Assembly: GCA_027295145.1 (NCBI GenBank)
Contig: JAPULJ010000189.1
Span: 1-33,852 of the forward strand
Direction of reading: 5' to 3'
Origin: Alphaproteobacteria bacterium
GTDB taxonomy: Bacteria; Pseudomonadota; Alphaproteobacteria; JAPULJ01
DNA: 33,852 nucleotides
Positions 9,322 to 18,615 of this stretch are shown here, piece after piece. Each line of letters starts with the position of its first letter. The first letter of the stretch is position 1. The position numbers were made by a program, and so were the translations under genes. The notes beneath the pieces were generated by a model. It was not told the DNA's origin. It worked only from the letters and a program-made list of their open reading frames with translations, and ran no database searches.

Positions 9322-10868
9322 TCCGCGGCCTCCGGCGATGCCTTACCGTGCCTACCGCGCTTCCCGAACAATCTCAGTGTCGGCTCGCGATGGGCGATCA
9401 ATCCCGATGGCCGCCACAGCATGATCAGCACCATGGCGGCACCGAAGGCAAGCATGCGGAATTGTTGTAGATCGCGGAACAACTCGGGCATGCCGATTAG
9501 CAGAACCGCGCCGAGGACCACGCCGAGCTGGCTGCCCATGCCGCCCAGGACAACGATCCCGAGGATGAGCGCCGACTCGATGAAGGTGAAACTCTCGGGG
9601 CTGATGAATCCCTGCCGTGTCGCAAAGAACGATCCGCCGAAACCCGCGAACATGGCGCCGATGGAGAAAGCGGTCAGCTTGGTGCTTGTCGGGTTGATGC
9701 CGAGCGAGCGGGAAGCAATTTCGTCCTCGCGCAGCGCTTCCCACGCCCGGCCGACGGGAAGCCTGCGAATGCGTAAGGTGAACAGGTTGGTGACCAGCGC
9801 CATGGCCAGGATCAAGTAGTAGAGAAAGACGATCCGCTGGATGGGGTCGAATTCGAGGCCCATCAGCTCGTTGAACGCGATCACCCCGTCGGGTGGGGCG
9901 GCAGTGAACGGATAGCCGAAGAAGGAAGGCCTCGGGATGCCGCCGAGCCCATCGGGGCCCTTGGTGAAACTGTACCAGTTGAGGAGAATGATCCGGACCA
10001 TCTCGCCGAAGCCGAGGGTGACGATCGCAAGGTAGTCGCCGCGCAGGCGCAGGACCGGGAAGCCGAGGATAATGCCGGCTGTCGCCGCCATCAGTCCGGC
10101 AAACGGCAAAGCCACCCAGAATCCGACTCCCGCGTACTGAGCGAGCAGGGCGTAGCTGTATGCCCCCACGGCATAGAAAGCGACATAACCCAGATCGAGC
10201 AGCCCGGCGAGCCCGACCACGATGTTGAGGCCCCATCCGAGCATCACATAGGTGACCACCAGTATGGCGATATCCATAATATGATTGTCGGAAAACGGCA
10301 GCCAAGGCAGGACCAGCGCGAAAAGGATAAAGATCGGCCCGAGATAGATGGTAAACTTGTGTAGCCACCCGCCATATTCGCGGACCCGGTCTTTTTTCTC
10401 CGCCGGTTTCGCGTCTGACGCGGCACGGAATCCCCGAATGGCGAAGACCAGCGTCACTGCCATTACGATCCACATGACGATGGGGTTCTTGAAGGGAAGG
10501 AATTGTTTTAGGGCCTTACCGGTTTCTTCTATACCGACCAATCCGAACAAGGTCTCCGAGAGCAGAACAACGAGCATGACGGCCGCGAGGGGAAGACAGA
10601 TCAAAACGACGGGCCGGGGTCGCCCCTCGCGCAATAGGATCAGTGCAACGCGGCCGGAAAAGGCGAATATGCAGGCGAACAGAACGTCCCAGAAGCGCCC
10701 GATCAAGGCGAAACCTCCAGGCACGTCGCGAACTTCGATGCCGACCATGAGAACGGTCAAACCCAGCATCACCAGCGCGATGACTCCCGCCTCTTTGAAG
10801 ATCTTGACCCAATCGAGTGGCCGGCGCGTAGCGGTCGCCAGCGGAGCGATTTCGGCGGCGGCGCCCAT
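9318..10868 (-). CDS. livM: Branched-chain amino-acid ABC transporter permease LivM (with extra N-terminal membrane segments)
   Basis: GLNIVVGLAGLLDLGYVAFYAVGAYSYALL, FPVLRLRGDYLAIVTLGFGEMVRIIL, WEALREDEIASRSLGIN. Start/stop overlap with livG. Confidence 0.94.
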   Translation of the reverse strand: MGAAAEIAPLATATRRPLDWVKIFKEAGVIALVMLGLTVLMVGIEVRDVPGGFALIGRFWDVLFACIFAFSGRVALILLREGRPRPVVLICLPLAAVMLVVLLSETLFGLVGIEETGKALKQFLPFKNPIVMWIVMAVTLVFAIRGFRAASDAKPAEKKDRVREYGGWLHKFTIYLGPIFILFALVLPWLPFSDNHIMDIAILVVTYVMLGWGLNIVVGLAGLLDLGYVAFYAVGAYSYALLAQYAGVGFWVALPFAGLMAATAGIILGFPVLRLRGDYLAIVTLGFGEMVRIILLNWYSFTKGPDGLGGIPRPSFFGYPFTAAPPDGVIAFNELMGLEFDPIQRIVFLYYLILAMALVTNLFTLRIRRLPVGRAWEALREDEIASRSLGINPTSTKLTAFSIGAMFAGFGGSFFATRQGFISPESFTFIESALILGIVVLGGMGSQLGVVLGAVLLIGMPELFRDLQQFRMLAFGAAMVLIMLWRPSGLIAHREPTLRLFGKRGRHGKASPEAAE

Positions 10869-10871
10869 CGG

Positions 10872-11798
10872 CTATACTTTCTCGATGTCGGGTTTGCCGA
10901 GCAGTCCGGTCGGCCGGAAGATCAGCACCAGAATGAGAATCGAATAGGCCGCCACATCCTTGTACTCAATAGTGAAGTAGCCCGACCAGAAGGCCTCGAT
11001 GAGGCCGATCAGGAGCCCCCCCAGCATCGCCCCCGGAACCGAGCCGATGCCGCCCAGAACGGCGGCGGTGAAAGCCTTGAGCCCGGCTAGAAAGCCGATG
11101 AAGAAATCGATCGCGCCATAGCGCATCAGGAAGATCAGCCCGGCCACCGCCGCCAGCGCGGCGCCCATCACGAAGGTGAGCGAGATCGTCCGGTCGACAT
11201 TGATGCCGAGCAGCGCGGCCATGCCCTGGTCCTGCTCGCAGGCGCGCTGCTCCCGCCCCAGGGACGTCCTGGAGATGATCACCGTGAACACCACCATGAA
11301 AACAATGAACAGCACGAAGATGAGCATCTGCAGATAGCTTAAGAGAACGGTGTATTCGCCCTTGCGCATCAATTCGACGCCGCCGCGGATGATCGGCTGA
11401 ATCGGCTTGTTCCGTGCGCCCTGCAGCAGCTGGACGTAGTTTTGCAGGAAGATCGACATGCCGATCGCGGTAATCAGGGCGGCGAGCCGGGGCGAGCCGC
11501 GCAGCGGCCGGTAGGCGATGCGCTCGAGCGTCCAGCCATAGACCGGCACCAGTATCATGGTAATGAGAAGAACGATCAGGATCGCCAAGGGCACGTAGGT
11601 GATGCCGGCAAGGCCAAGGAGCAGGAACGAGATCAACGAGATGAACGCCCCGATCATGAAGATTTCGCCGTGAGCGAAATTGATCATGCCGATGATCCCA
11701 TAGACCATCGTATAACCGATGGCGATCAATCCGTAGATCGATCCCAGCGACAGGCCGTTGATCAGCTGATCAACGAAATATTCAAAGCTGCCTTGCAT
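10872..11798 (-). CDS. livH: Branched-chain amino-acid ABC transporter permease LivH
   Basis: LINGLSLGSIYGLIAIGYTMVYGIIGMINFAHGEIFMIGAF; QRACEQDQGMAALLGINVDRTI. Confidence 0.95.
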   Translation of the reverse strand: MQGSFEYFVDQLINGLSLGSIYGLIAIGYTMVYGIIGMINFAHGEIFMIGAFISLISFLLLGLAGITYVPLAILIVLLITMILVPVYGWTLERIAYRPLRGSPRLAALITAIGMSIFLQNYVQLLQGARNKPIQPIIRGGVELMRKGEYTVLLSYLQMLIFVLFIVFMVVFTVIISRTSLGREQRACEQDQGMAALLGINVDRTISLTFVMGAALAAVAGLIFLMRYGAIDFFIGFLAGLKAFTAAVLGGIGSVPGAMLGGLLIGLIEAFWSGYFTIEYKDVAAYSILILVLIFRPTGLLGKPDIEKV

Positions 11799-12154
11799 TG
11801 AACCTCCTGCGACGCCGGCGCAAGCACAAGCCCGTAGGCCGCGAAATCGGCGGCCGCAAAGCTATGGCGTTGTCGTGGCAGACCGTCGGCGGGCAGATGC
11901 CGCGGCAGGTATGCTGCGAATCGATTTCGGCTCTGTCGATTGGGCAGAATAGACCCTGCAACACTCACCCCCCGGTAGCTCCCATTCCCGCCCGCTGGAT
12001 CGTTTGCACGCCAAGCGTGACCGGGGCGGGTGATATCGTAGCAATCCGTTCCCGGCAAGTACAAATTGTTTTTGGGATAGAACTCGTGAGACCAGCCAGC
12101 GCCGGACTTGCTCTTGTGACGTTGCCCAACCAACAGATTTGGCCGGGTCGAGTC

Positions 12155-12367
12155 TTACAACGATCGCCCGCTTTTTTTCAGGACGAATGCGAGTTTTCGG
12201 ACGGCGGCACGCTTTAGCGCTTCCTCGCCGGCGTTGGGCGAGCCGACGATTGAGACTTCGATCAGGGTTTCGGGATCGATTGCAGCAACCTTCACCGCAT
12301 TGCCTATTTGCTGGATTTCGATCAAGATTTCGTTCGAGCCTGGCATCGCGTGGGCTCCGCCTCGCAT
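12155..12367 (-). CDS. Small conserved protein, DUF6898-like
   Basis: EILIEIQQIGNAVKVAAIDPETLIEVSIVGSPNAGEEALKRAAVRKLAFVLKK resembles a short alphaproteobacterial family; name from memory. Start may instead be MPGSNEI (12346). Confidence 0.65.
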   Translation of the reverse strand: MRGGAHAMPGSNEILIEIQQIGNAVKVAAIDPETLIEVSIVGSPNAGEEALKRAAVRKLAFVLKKSGRSL

Positions 12368-12395
12368 TCAATCGATAGAATCGATATTCTCACCG

Positions 12396-12415
12396 CGTCA
12401 GGCTGACCTGACGCA
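12396..12415. repeat. Perfect inverted repeat between divergent genes
   Basis: GCGTCAGG-CTGA-CCTGACGC, 8-bp arms. Confidence 0.6.
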
Positions 12416-12606
12416 CGTTTTGAATTGTATAGGCTAGCAAACATACTATTAAGATTTCCTGCCCGCGCGAAAAGATCGGTCGTGGGCCCTGGTTGGAAAA
12501 GGGTGCGACAGGCTGGTTCTTGGCGCGGCATTACTTTAGTTATAAAATAAATGAACCATTGAACCGGCCTCAAGACGGTCGGATCACACGTTCAGCGGAG
12601 ATCAAG

Positions 12607-13848
12607 ATGTCGCCAGCCAAAGCCGCAGCCAAGCAAAAGGACTCCGGGGCGAGCGCCAAGCCCGCCGCCATGGCCTCGTTCACGTGGGAAGACCCGCTTC
12701 TGCTCGACGATCAGCTCAACGAAGAGGAGCGTTTGGTTCGCGATGCCGCGCGCGACTATTGCCAGGACAAGCTGATGCCGCGGATTGTCGAGGCTAACCG
12801 CAACGAGCGGTTCGACCGCGAGATCATGAACGAAATGGGCGCGCTCGGCTTCCTGGGATCGACCATACCCGAGACCTACGGCGGGGCCGGCGCAAGTTAT
12901 GTCATTTACGGTCTCGTCGCCCGCGAGGTTGAACGGGTCGATTCCGGCTATCGCTCGGCGATGAGTGTGCAATCGAGCTTGGTCATGTACCCGATCTACG
13001 CCTACGGCGACGAAGCGCAGCGTACCAAGTACTTGCCCAAGCTCGCGACCGGCGAATGGGTCGGCTGTTTCGGACTGACCGAGCCCGATCACGGATCGGA
13101 CCCCGGCGGCATGAAGACACGGGCTAAGAAAACTGAAGACGGCTATCGACTCAACGGCGCAAAGATGTGGATCACCAACTCGCCCATTGCTGATGTCTTT
13201 GTTGTCTGGGCCAAGAACGACGATGGGGTGATTCGCGGCTTCATCCTGGAAAAAGGCATGGAAGGCCTTTCGGCCCCCAAGATCGAGGGCAAGTTCAGCC
13301 TGCGCGCCTCAATCACCGGCGAAATCGTGATGGACGACGTGTTCGTACCGGCGGAAAATCTGCTGCCCAACGTCAAAGGGCTCAGCGGACCGTTCGGCTG
13401 TCTCAACCGCGCCCGTTACGGCATTTCCTGGGGCGCACTGGGTGCGGCAGAATTCTGCTGGCACGCTGCCCGCCAATACACGCTCGATCGCAAGCAGTTC
13501 GGCCGCCCGCTCGCCGCCAATCAGCTTGTCCAATTAAAGCTTGCAGATATGCAAACCGAGATCACGATCGGCCTGCAGGCTTGCTTGCGGCTCGGGCGGC
13601 TGTTCGACGATGGTCGCGCCTCGGCCGAATTGATCTCAATGCTGAAGCGGAATTCCTGCGGCAAGTCGCTCGATATCGCACGCACCGCCCGCGATATGCA
13701 CGGCGCCAACGGTATTGCCGATGAGTTTCACGTAATCAGACACGTAATGAATCTCGAAACCGTGAATACCTATGAAGGCACCCACGACATCCATGCCCTC
13801 ATCCTAGGCCGAGCCCAAACCGGCATTCAGGCCTTCACCGGCGGGTAG
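12607..13848 (+). CDS. gcdH: Acyl-CoA dehydrogenase, probably glutaryl-CoA dehydrogenase
   Basis: [75 protein letters not shown]; catalytic region [27 protein letters not shown] at 12607. Confidence 0.9.
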   Translation: MSPAKAAAKQKDSGASAKPAAMASFTWEDPLLLDDQLNEEERLVRDAARDYCQDKLMPRIVEANRNERFDREIMNEMGALGFLGSTIPETYGGAGASYVIYGLVAREVERVDSGYRSAMSVQSSLVMYPIYAYGDEAQRTKYLPKLATGEWVGCFGLTEPDHGSDPGGMKTRAKKTEDGYRLNGAKMWITNSPIADVFVVWAKNDDGVIRGFILEKGMEGLSAPKIEGKFSLRASITGEIVMDDVFVPAENLLPNVKGLSGPFGCLNRARYGISWGALGAAEFCWHAARQYTLDRKQFGRPLAANQLVQLKLADMQTEITIGLQACLRLGRLFDDGRASAELISMLKRNSCGKSLDIARTARDMHGANGIADEFHVIRHVMNLETVNTYEGTHDIHALILGRAQTGIQAFTGG

Positions 13849-13867
13849 GGCACAGCAACAAAGACCG

Positions 13868-15505
13868 CTATACAGGCAAGTCGTCAAAGGTTGCAATGCC
13901 GTCGCAATTTAAGGTCATGGATTGCTTCTTTAGCCAGCGATCGTCCGACTTCGGAAAGTCCTTGCGATTATGTACGCCGCGGCTTTCTGTACGGCGCATC
14001 ATGAATTGCCGCATCACGTCGGCCAACTTCAGGGAGCGTTTGTAACCGGCTATCCTGGTTCCGCCGGCAAGGTCGTTCCACCCGAACTCCTCAGCTTCCT
14101 CCCGCCACTCCACCAAGCTCTCGCCCATTGCAGCGAGGCTATGTTTATCGCGGAGTGGGCCTAGTGACAGCTGTGATCGGTTGCGTAGAACCGACATCGC
14201 CGCGCCGACATCAAATTGCCGCCCGTATTTAGACAACTCGAAATCAATCGAGGGTCTTGTAAGCGAACCGCGATTTTGTGCCCGACTCGCAGCGTTGCGG
14301 CCCGCGATGCAGCCGAACGTGACCGCTTCGGCCAGCGCCGCGCCACCGTGCCGATTGGCACCATGCATTCCACCAGCGACCTCGCCGATAGCGTAGAGAC
14401 CGGGCACCGCAGTCTCGCACTCTACATTCGTTCGGACACCGCCGATCGTATAGTGGGCGATTGGAGCCACGCGGACCAACCTCTCTCTGAAATTGCCGAT
14501 GTATTTCTCCAGGTATAGTTTGGTCAGTGATCCCTCGTCCCACGCCTTCGGATCGGTAGCTGAGAAATCAACATGGACCGTCTGCCCGGCCATGATTTCC
14601 CGCTGCATGGCCACCGAAAGATGGTCCCAGTTGTCAAAGTCGCCCAGTGTTTGGGCGCCATCGAAATGCTTCTGCAGCAGGTCCTCGCCCGATCCGTTGA
14701 CGATGCGGCCACCCGGCGGAAAATCTGGATAGATAAAAATCGCCGGTAAGCCTTCTTCGGCAAGGGCCAGCGGGTAGAACTGGATGAACTCCATATCTAT
14801 CAGCACGGCGCCGGCCTCCAGGGCCAGGGCCTGGCCATCGCCAACAATGCCCGGCGGGTTGTCGGTAAACTCATAGAGGCCCTGCACGCCCCCGGTCGCG
14901 AGCACGATAGCGCCGGCGGTGATCGAGACTGGCCGGCCGTCGATGATTGCTGCAACCGTTGGTCCTTCGGGCAATATTCTGAGAGCCTCACCCCTCACTC
15001 GTTCGATAGGGGCGGCCGTCACCGCTTTGAGAAGGCCCGTAAAGAGTGAAGTTCCGTGGGTGGCGGAGAACTCCATCACCACCGAGGTCATGTCACGAAT
15101 GCCTTTGACACTATAGTCCTCGCCCACGAGGTCACGCCCGCGGCGACCCACGGCGCGGCGCGCCCGCAGGCCCCGTGGAGCGTCATCGACGAGAATATTG
15201 CAGCGCTCGATGACAGCGCTGATCTCTTTCGGGCCCTCCTCCAGAAAGCGATCCAGTAAAGCCAGATCGCACAGCCCCTTGCCGGTCACTTCGGTCAACG
15301 CCTTGCGAAGTTCACCGCGACCGAACCGTCCGGCGACCGGGAATGTGAGAAACCCAGTCGAGATCGCCGTTGTTGCGGCACCCTTTGCGAGCTGCATCAC
15401 CCGCACGCCGCGGTCGGAAGCAGTCAAAGCGGCTGCGTGCCCGGCGGCGCCACCACCGAGCACCAGCACATCGGTTTCTATGCCCTCAATGTCGCCCACG
15501 CTCAT
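13868..15505 (-). CDS. FAD-dependent oxidoreductase of the fumarate reductase/succinate dehydrogenase flavoprotein/L-aspartate oxidase superfamily
   Basis: Dinucleotide motif VLVLGGGAAGHAAALTASDRGVRV; APIAHYTIGGVRTN...GLYAIGEVAGGMHGANRHGGAALAEAVTFG. Confidence 0.85.
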   Translation of the reverse strand: MSVGDIEGIETDVLVLGGGAAGHAAALTASDRGVRVMQLAKGAATTAISTGFLTFPVAGRFGRGELRKALTEVTGKGLCDLALLDRFLEEGPKEISAVIERCNILVDDAPRGLRARRAVGRRGRDLVGEDYSVKGIRDMTSVVMEFSATHGTSLFTGLLKAVTAAPIERVRGEALRILPEGPTVAAIIDGRPVSITAGAIVLATGGVQGLYEFTDNPPGIVGDGQALALEAGAVLIDMEFIQFYPLALAEEGLPAIFIYPDFPPGGRIVNGSGEDLLQKHFDGAQTLGDFDNWDHLSVAMQREIMAGQTVHVDFSATDPKAWDEGSLTKLYLEKYIGNFRERLVRVAPIAHYTIGGVRTNVECETAVPGLYAIGEVAGGMHGANRHGGAALAEAVTFGCIAGRNAASRAQNRGSLTRPSIDFELSKYGRQFDVGAAMSVLRNRSQLSLGPLRDKHSLAAMGESLVEWREEAEEFGWNDLAGGTRIAGYKRSLKLADVMRQFMMRRTESRGVHNRKDFPKSDDRWLKKQSMTLNCDGIATFDDLPV

Positions 15506-15526
15506 TACCTATCCGCTTTGCGTCCG

Positions 15527-16522
15527 CTATTCGAACGGCAATAGAACCGTCGAGCCGGTCGTCCGTCGCTGCTCAATGTCTCGGTGTGCCTGGGCTACGG
15601 ATCGCAGTGGATAAACCTGTCCAATCCGCGCCTTCACCACGCCGCTCTCCAAGGCATTGAACAGCTCGCGCGCACTGGTCTCTCGATCCACCTTATCGGC
15701 CATATAGTGCATCAGAGTCGGCCGGGTTAGCACCAGCGACCCGCGCGCCCCCAAATCCTCGATCACGTCCACCGGGTCGGGGGCGCCTGATGCGTGTCCG
15801 TAGCTGACCAACATGCCCATGGGACGCAAGCATTCGAGAGACTTCTGAAATGTGTCCTTACCAATCGACTCGTAGACGACATCGCACCCCATTCCGTCGG
15901 TGACTTCCCGTACCGTCTTGGCGAAATCGTCGCGCCCGAGGACGACGGAATAGTCGCAACCGTTTGCTGCCGCGAGTTCGGCTTTTTCATCGGTACTGAC
16001 GGTGCCAACAATGGTGGCGCCAAGTTTCTTGCCCCACTGACAAAGTATCAGGCCCATGCCCCCAGCCGCGGCGTGCACGAGAATGGTATCGCCGAGGCCC
16101 ACCCGATAGGTTCGTCGGAGCAGGTATTGTGCCGTCATTCCCTTCAGAACGACGGCTGCAACAGTTTGATCGTCGACGCCGTCGGGCACCGCGAGCAGTT
16201 TTTCAGCCGGATAGTTCCGCATCTGGGCATATGCGCCGTGTGGTGGCAGAAGGTATGCGACCCGATCTCCGCGCGCAAAATCGGAAACGCCCGGCCCGAC
16301 CTCCTCGACCACACCACCCCCCTCAAAACCGAGGATAAGAGGCAATGCCGGCACCGGCCACGGGTGCGGCAAGCCGCGGCGGTGATAGGTATCTACGTAG
16401 TTGACGCCGATTGCCGTATTCCGGACTTGCACCTCTCCCTCGCCCGGCGGAGCGAGTTCGATCTCTTCCCAACGAAAAACCTCAGGGGGACCCTTCTCAT
16501 GGATTACTGCTGCCATCGCCAT
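15527..16522 (-). CDS. NADPH:quinone oxidoreductase (zinc-independent MDR family)
   Basis: GVNYVDTYHRRGLPHPWPVPALPLILGFEGGGVVEEVGPGV; ILVHAAAGGMGLILCQWGKKLGATIVGTVST. The ORF-track start (16690) would run into the upstream hydrolase gene. Confidence 0.9.
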   Translation of the reverse strand: MAMAAVIHEKGPPEVFRWEEIELAPPGEGEVQVRNTAIGVNYVDTYHRRGLPHPWPVPALPLILGFEGGGVVEEVGPGVSDFARGDRVAYLLPPHGAYAQMRNYPAEKLLAVPDGVDDQTVAAVVLKGMTAQYLLRRTYRVGLGDTILVHAAAGGMGLILCQWGKKLGATIVGTVSTDEKAELAAANGCDYSVVLGRDDFAKTVREVTDGMGCDVVYESIGKDTFQKSLECLRPMGMLVSYGHASGAPDPVDVIEDLGARGSLVLTRPTLMHYMADKVDRETSARELFNALESGVVKARIGQVYPLRSVAQAHRDIEQRRTTGSTVLLPFE

Positions 16523-16572
16523 AGCCTGCCCTCTTCTTTGCGCGTTTGCCGGGTTGCCTGGAAGCGCAAGAG

Positions 16573-17340
16573 TTATGCGGCGACGGATTTCATGAAGTTC
16601 TCGACTACGGTCAGAAAATAGACCGGTGTTTCGGCCATCGGATAGTGGCCACTGCCGCTCAACAACTCGATTTTGGCGGAACGGTACCAAAGGCAGATTG
16701 TCTCGCGCATCGCATCGACGGTGAACGCCTCGAAATCATGCTCGCCGACGATGATCAAAACAGGTGTGGCGACATCTTTCAGCTGCGAGGAAAAGTCCTC
16801 TTGGGTCCACATCTGCAAGAATTCGAGAAACGCCTCTGGATCAACCGATTTTCGGAATTGTTGGAGCTTTGCATCGTACCAACGCTCGCTCAGACGCTCA
16901 CTGGTTACCATCTTGGCTACGGTCTTCCATTTGTCGTCATCCGTAGCGGCACCTTTGAACAGGGCTTCACCATCGGCATCGAGCGGGACACCTGATGCCG
17001 GAACAGGCGTCACCGCAACCAGTGAGCTAACCCGGCCTGGAGCGTCGAGCGATACGCGCTGCGCGATCATGCCGCTCATCGAATGCCCAATCACATGAAA
17101 ACGCTCCCAACCAAGTGAATCGGCAAGTGCGATCACATCTCCCGCCGCCTCAACCGCAGTGTGTTTGCCCGCGATGTCGCGCGATTGGCCGTAGCCGCGA
17201 TGATCCATGAACGCATATGTGAAGCTGTCCGTATCGAGAAATGGCAGCAATCCGTCATAGCTAGCCCGGGTAGACATCCAGTCGTGCATCACAATCACGT
17301 GCTCGGATCCGTTTCCGACAATCTCATGCCCTACCGTCAT
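16573..17340 (-). CDS. Alpha/beta-fold hydrolase
   Basis: VMHDWMSTRASYDGLLPFLD, nucleophile region FHVIGHSMSGMIAQRVSLDAP, late His SGSGHYPMAE. Confidence 0.88.
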   Translation of the reverse strand: MTVGHEIVGNGSEHVIVMHDWMSTRASYDGLLPFLDTDSFTYAFMDHRGYGQSRDIAGKHTAVEAAGDVIALADSLGWERFHVIGHSMSGMIAQRVSLDAPGRVSSLVAVTPVPASGVPLDADGEALFKGAATDDDKWKTVAKMVTSERLSERWYDAKLQQFRKSVDPEAFLEFLQMWTQEDFSSQLKDVATPVLIIVGEHDFEAFTVDAMRETICLWYRSAKIELLSGSGHYPMAETPVYFLTVVENFMKSVAA

Positions 17341-17461
17341 TATTTTCTCCCTTACCTATTTGCGTGCTGATACTCTGCCCTATGGCAGAATTTGCCGCCG
17401 CATAATTAGGGATATTATGCTAGTATGTAATTCATTGACTAGTACGCACATATAGAGCATA

Positions 17462-17481
17462 TAGTATCCTTTTGGATACTA
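17462..17481. promoter_or_regulatory. Candidate operator palindrome upstream of the HxlR gene
   Basis: TAGTATCC-TTTT-GGATACTA, perfect 8-bp arms, ending 13 bp before the ATG at 17495. Confidence 0.6.
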
Positions 17482-17494
17482 AGGGTAACATCAG

Positions 17495-17881
17495 ATGTCT
17501 AAGCGACGCCATCGAAGCGAACTCAATCTTGCGAATTGTCCAGTAGAAGCCGCGCTGAACGTTATCGGCGGGAAATGGAAATCGGTGATTCTATTCAGGC
17601 TCTCGGAGGGAACACTGCGGTTCAATGAAATGCATCGGTTGCTGCCAAATACAACGCAGCGCATGCTAACCAATCAGCTACGCGAACTTGAGCGGGATGG
17701 AATGATCAACCGGAAGGTCTATGCGCAAGTGCCGCCAAAAGTAGAATACTCACTCACGGAGCTTGGTTGGACTCTCGAGCCGTTGCTGGCTAATCTTTGG
17801 GATTGGGGTAAGACCCAAATCCTTCCGCGAATGCCGGAGGAAAAAAACACCACTGAAGAAGCGATCAAGGAACCGGTTTGA
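17495..17881 (+). CDS. HxlR-family winged-helix transcriptional regulator
   Basis: NCPVEAALNVIGGKWKSVILFRLSEGTLRFNEMHRLLPNTTQRMLTNQLRELERDGMINRKVYAQVPPKVEYSLTELG. Confidence 0.94.
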   Translation: MSKRRHRSELNLANCPVEAALNVIGGKWKSVILFRLSEGTLRFNEMHRLLPNTTQRMLTNQLRELERDGMINRKVYAQVPPKVEYSLTELGWTLEPLLANLWDWGKTQILPRMPEEKNTTEEAIKEPV

Positions 17882-17915
17882 ACTGCGGAACTCGCGCGTG
17901 TGACTAGTCTGAGGT

Positions 17916-18473
17916 TCAATTTGTAGCCGACAGAAACGTTTCGCATATCTGCTCGATTTCTCGCGCCGCGATAGGCTCGCCGGTTAGGCCGCAGCGTGGG
18001 ACGCCTTCCTGGCCGCAAATATTGCCGCTAAAGTGTCCGCATTCTGGGCACACACCGAATGGTTTAAAGCCACACTCGCCTTGTAGTTTCTTCACATATT
18101 GCGAAAGGACGCGCGTAGCAGTTGTGATTTCGTCAGACATTTCTGCAGCGGCGGCTTCGAGATGCCACAAAGGATCTCTAGTCAACATCACCCGCCCAGC
18201 CTCGGTTAATACGAGCCGGACTACGCGTCGATCCTTGGTCTCCGCGATCTTGCGAATATACCCTTTTATCTCCAGCGACTTCAGGGTTTGCGAAATCGTG
18301 CCTTTGGTCGTGCATAGATAATCCGCCAATGCACTCGGCTTGCACGTAGCTGGTTTTGCTCGGCTGATGAATCGGAGCGCGCCCCACTGTGCGGGGTTCA
18401 GCCCGTCCGTGAATTGCAAATTATGGACAGCTCTTCCCAATCGATCAAGCAAATATGCCAAGCGTTCGGCCAT
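17916..18473 (-). CDS. MarR-family winged-helix regulator with a Cys-rich C-terminal tail
   Basis: LNPAQWGALRFISRAKPATCKPSALADYLCTTKGTISQTLKSLEIKGYIRKIAETKDRRVVRLVLTEAG; tail ECGFKPFGVCPECGHFSGNICGQEGVPRCGLTGEPI. Confidence 0.88.
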   Translation of the reverse strand: MAERLAYLLDRLGRAVHNLQFTDGLNPAQWGALRFISRAKPATCKPSALADYLCTTKGTISQTLKSLEIKGYIRKIAETKDRRVVRLVLTEAGRVMLTRDPLWHLEAAAAEMSDEITTATRVLSQYVKKLQGECGFKPFGVCPECGHFSGNICGQEGVPRCGLTGEPIAAREIEQICETFLSATN

Positions 18474-18615
18474 GGTTTATCTCGTTAGCCCTACATTTAA
18501 TATCGACTCGAAATTAATATTGCGCGCCGATACTGCGTACGATATAGTTTCGCCTCGACATTAGTCAACGAGGTCATCGAGGCCTCCATACTTGTAATAT
18601 TGGAATTGCCAAACC

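Noticed and set aside
9352-10473. 373-aa minus-strand ORF inside livM
   Set aside because: Out-of-frame shadow of livM, with Arg/His-rich composition typical of spurious ORFs in GC-rich DNA.
11862-12371. 169-aa minus-strand ORF upstream of livH
   Set aside because: Arg-rich low-quality translation, overlaps the DUF6898-like ORF in another frame.
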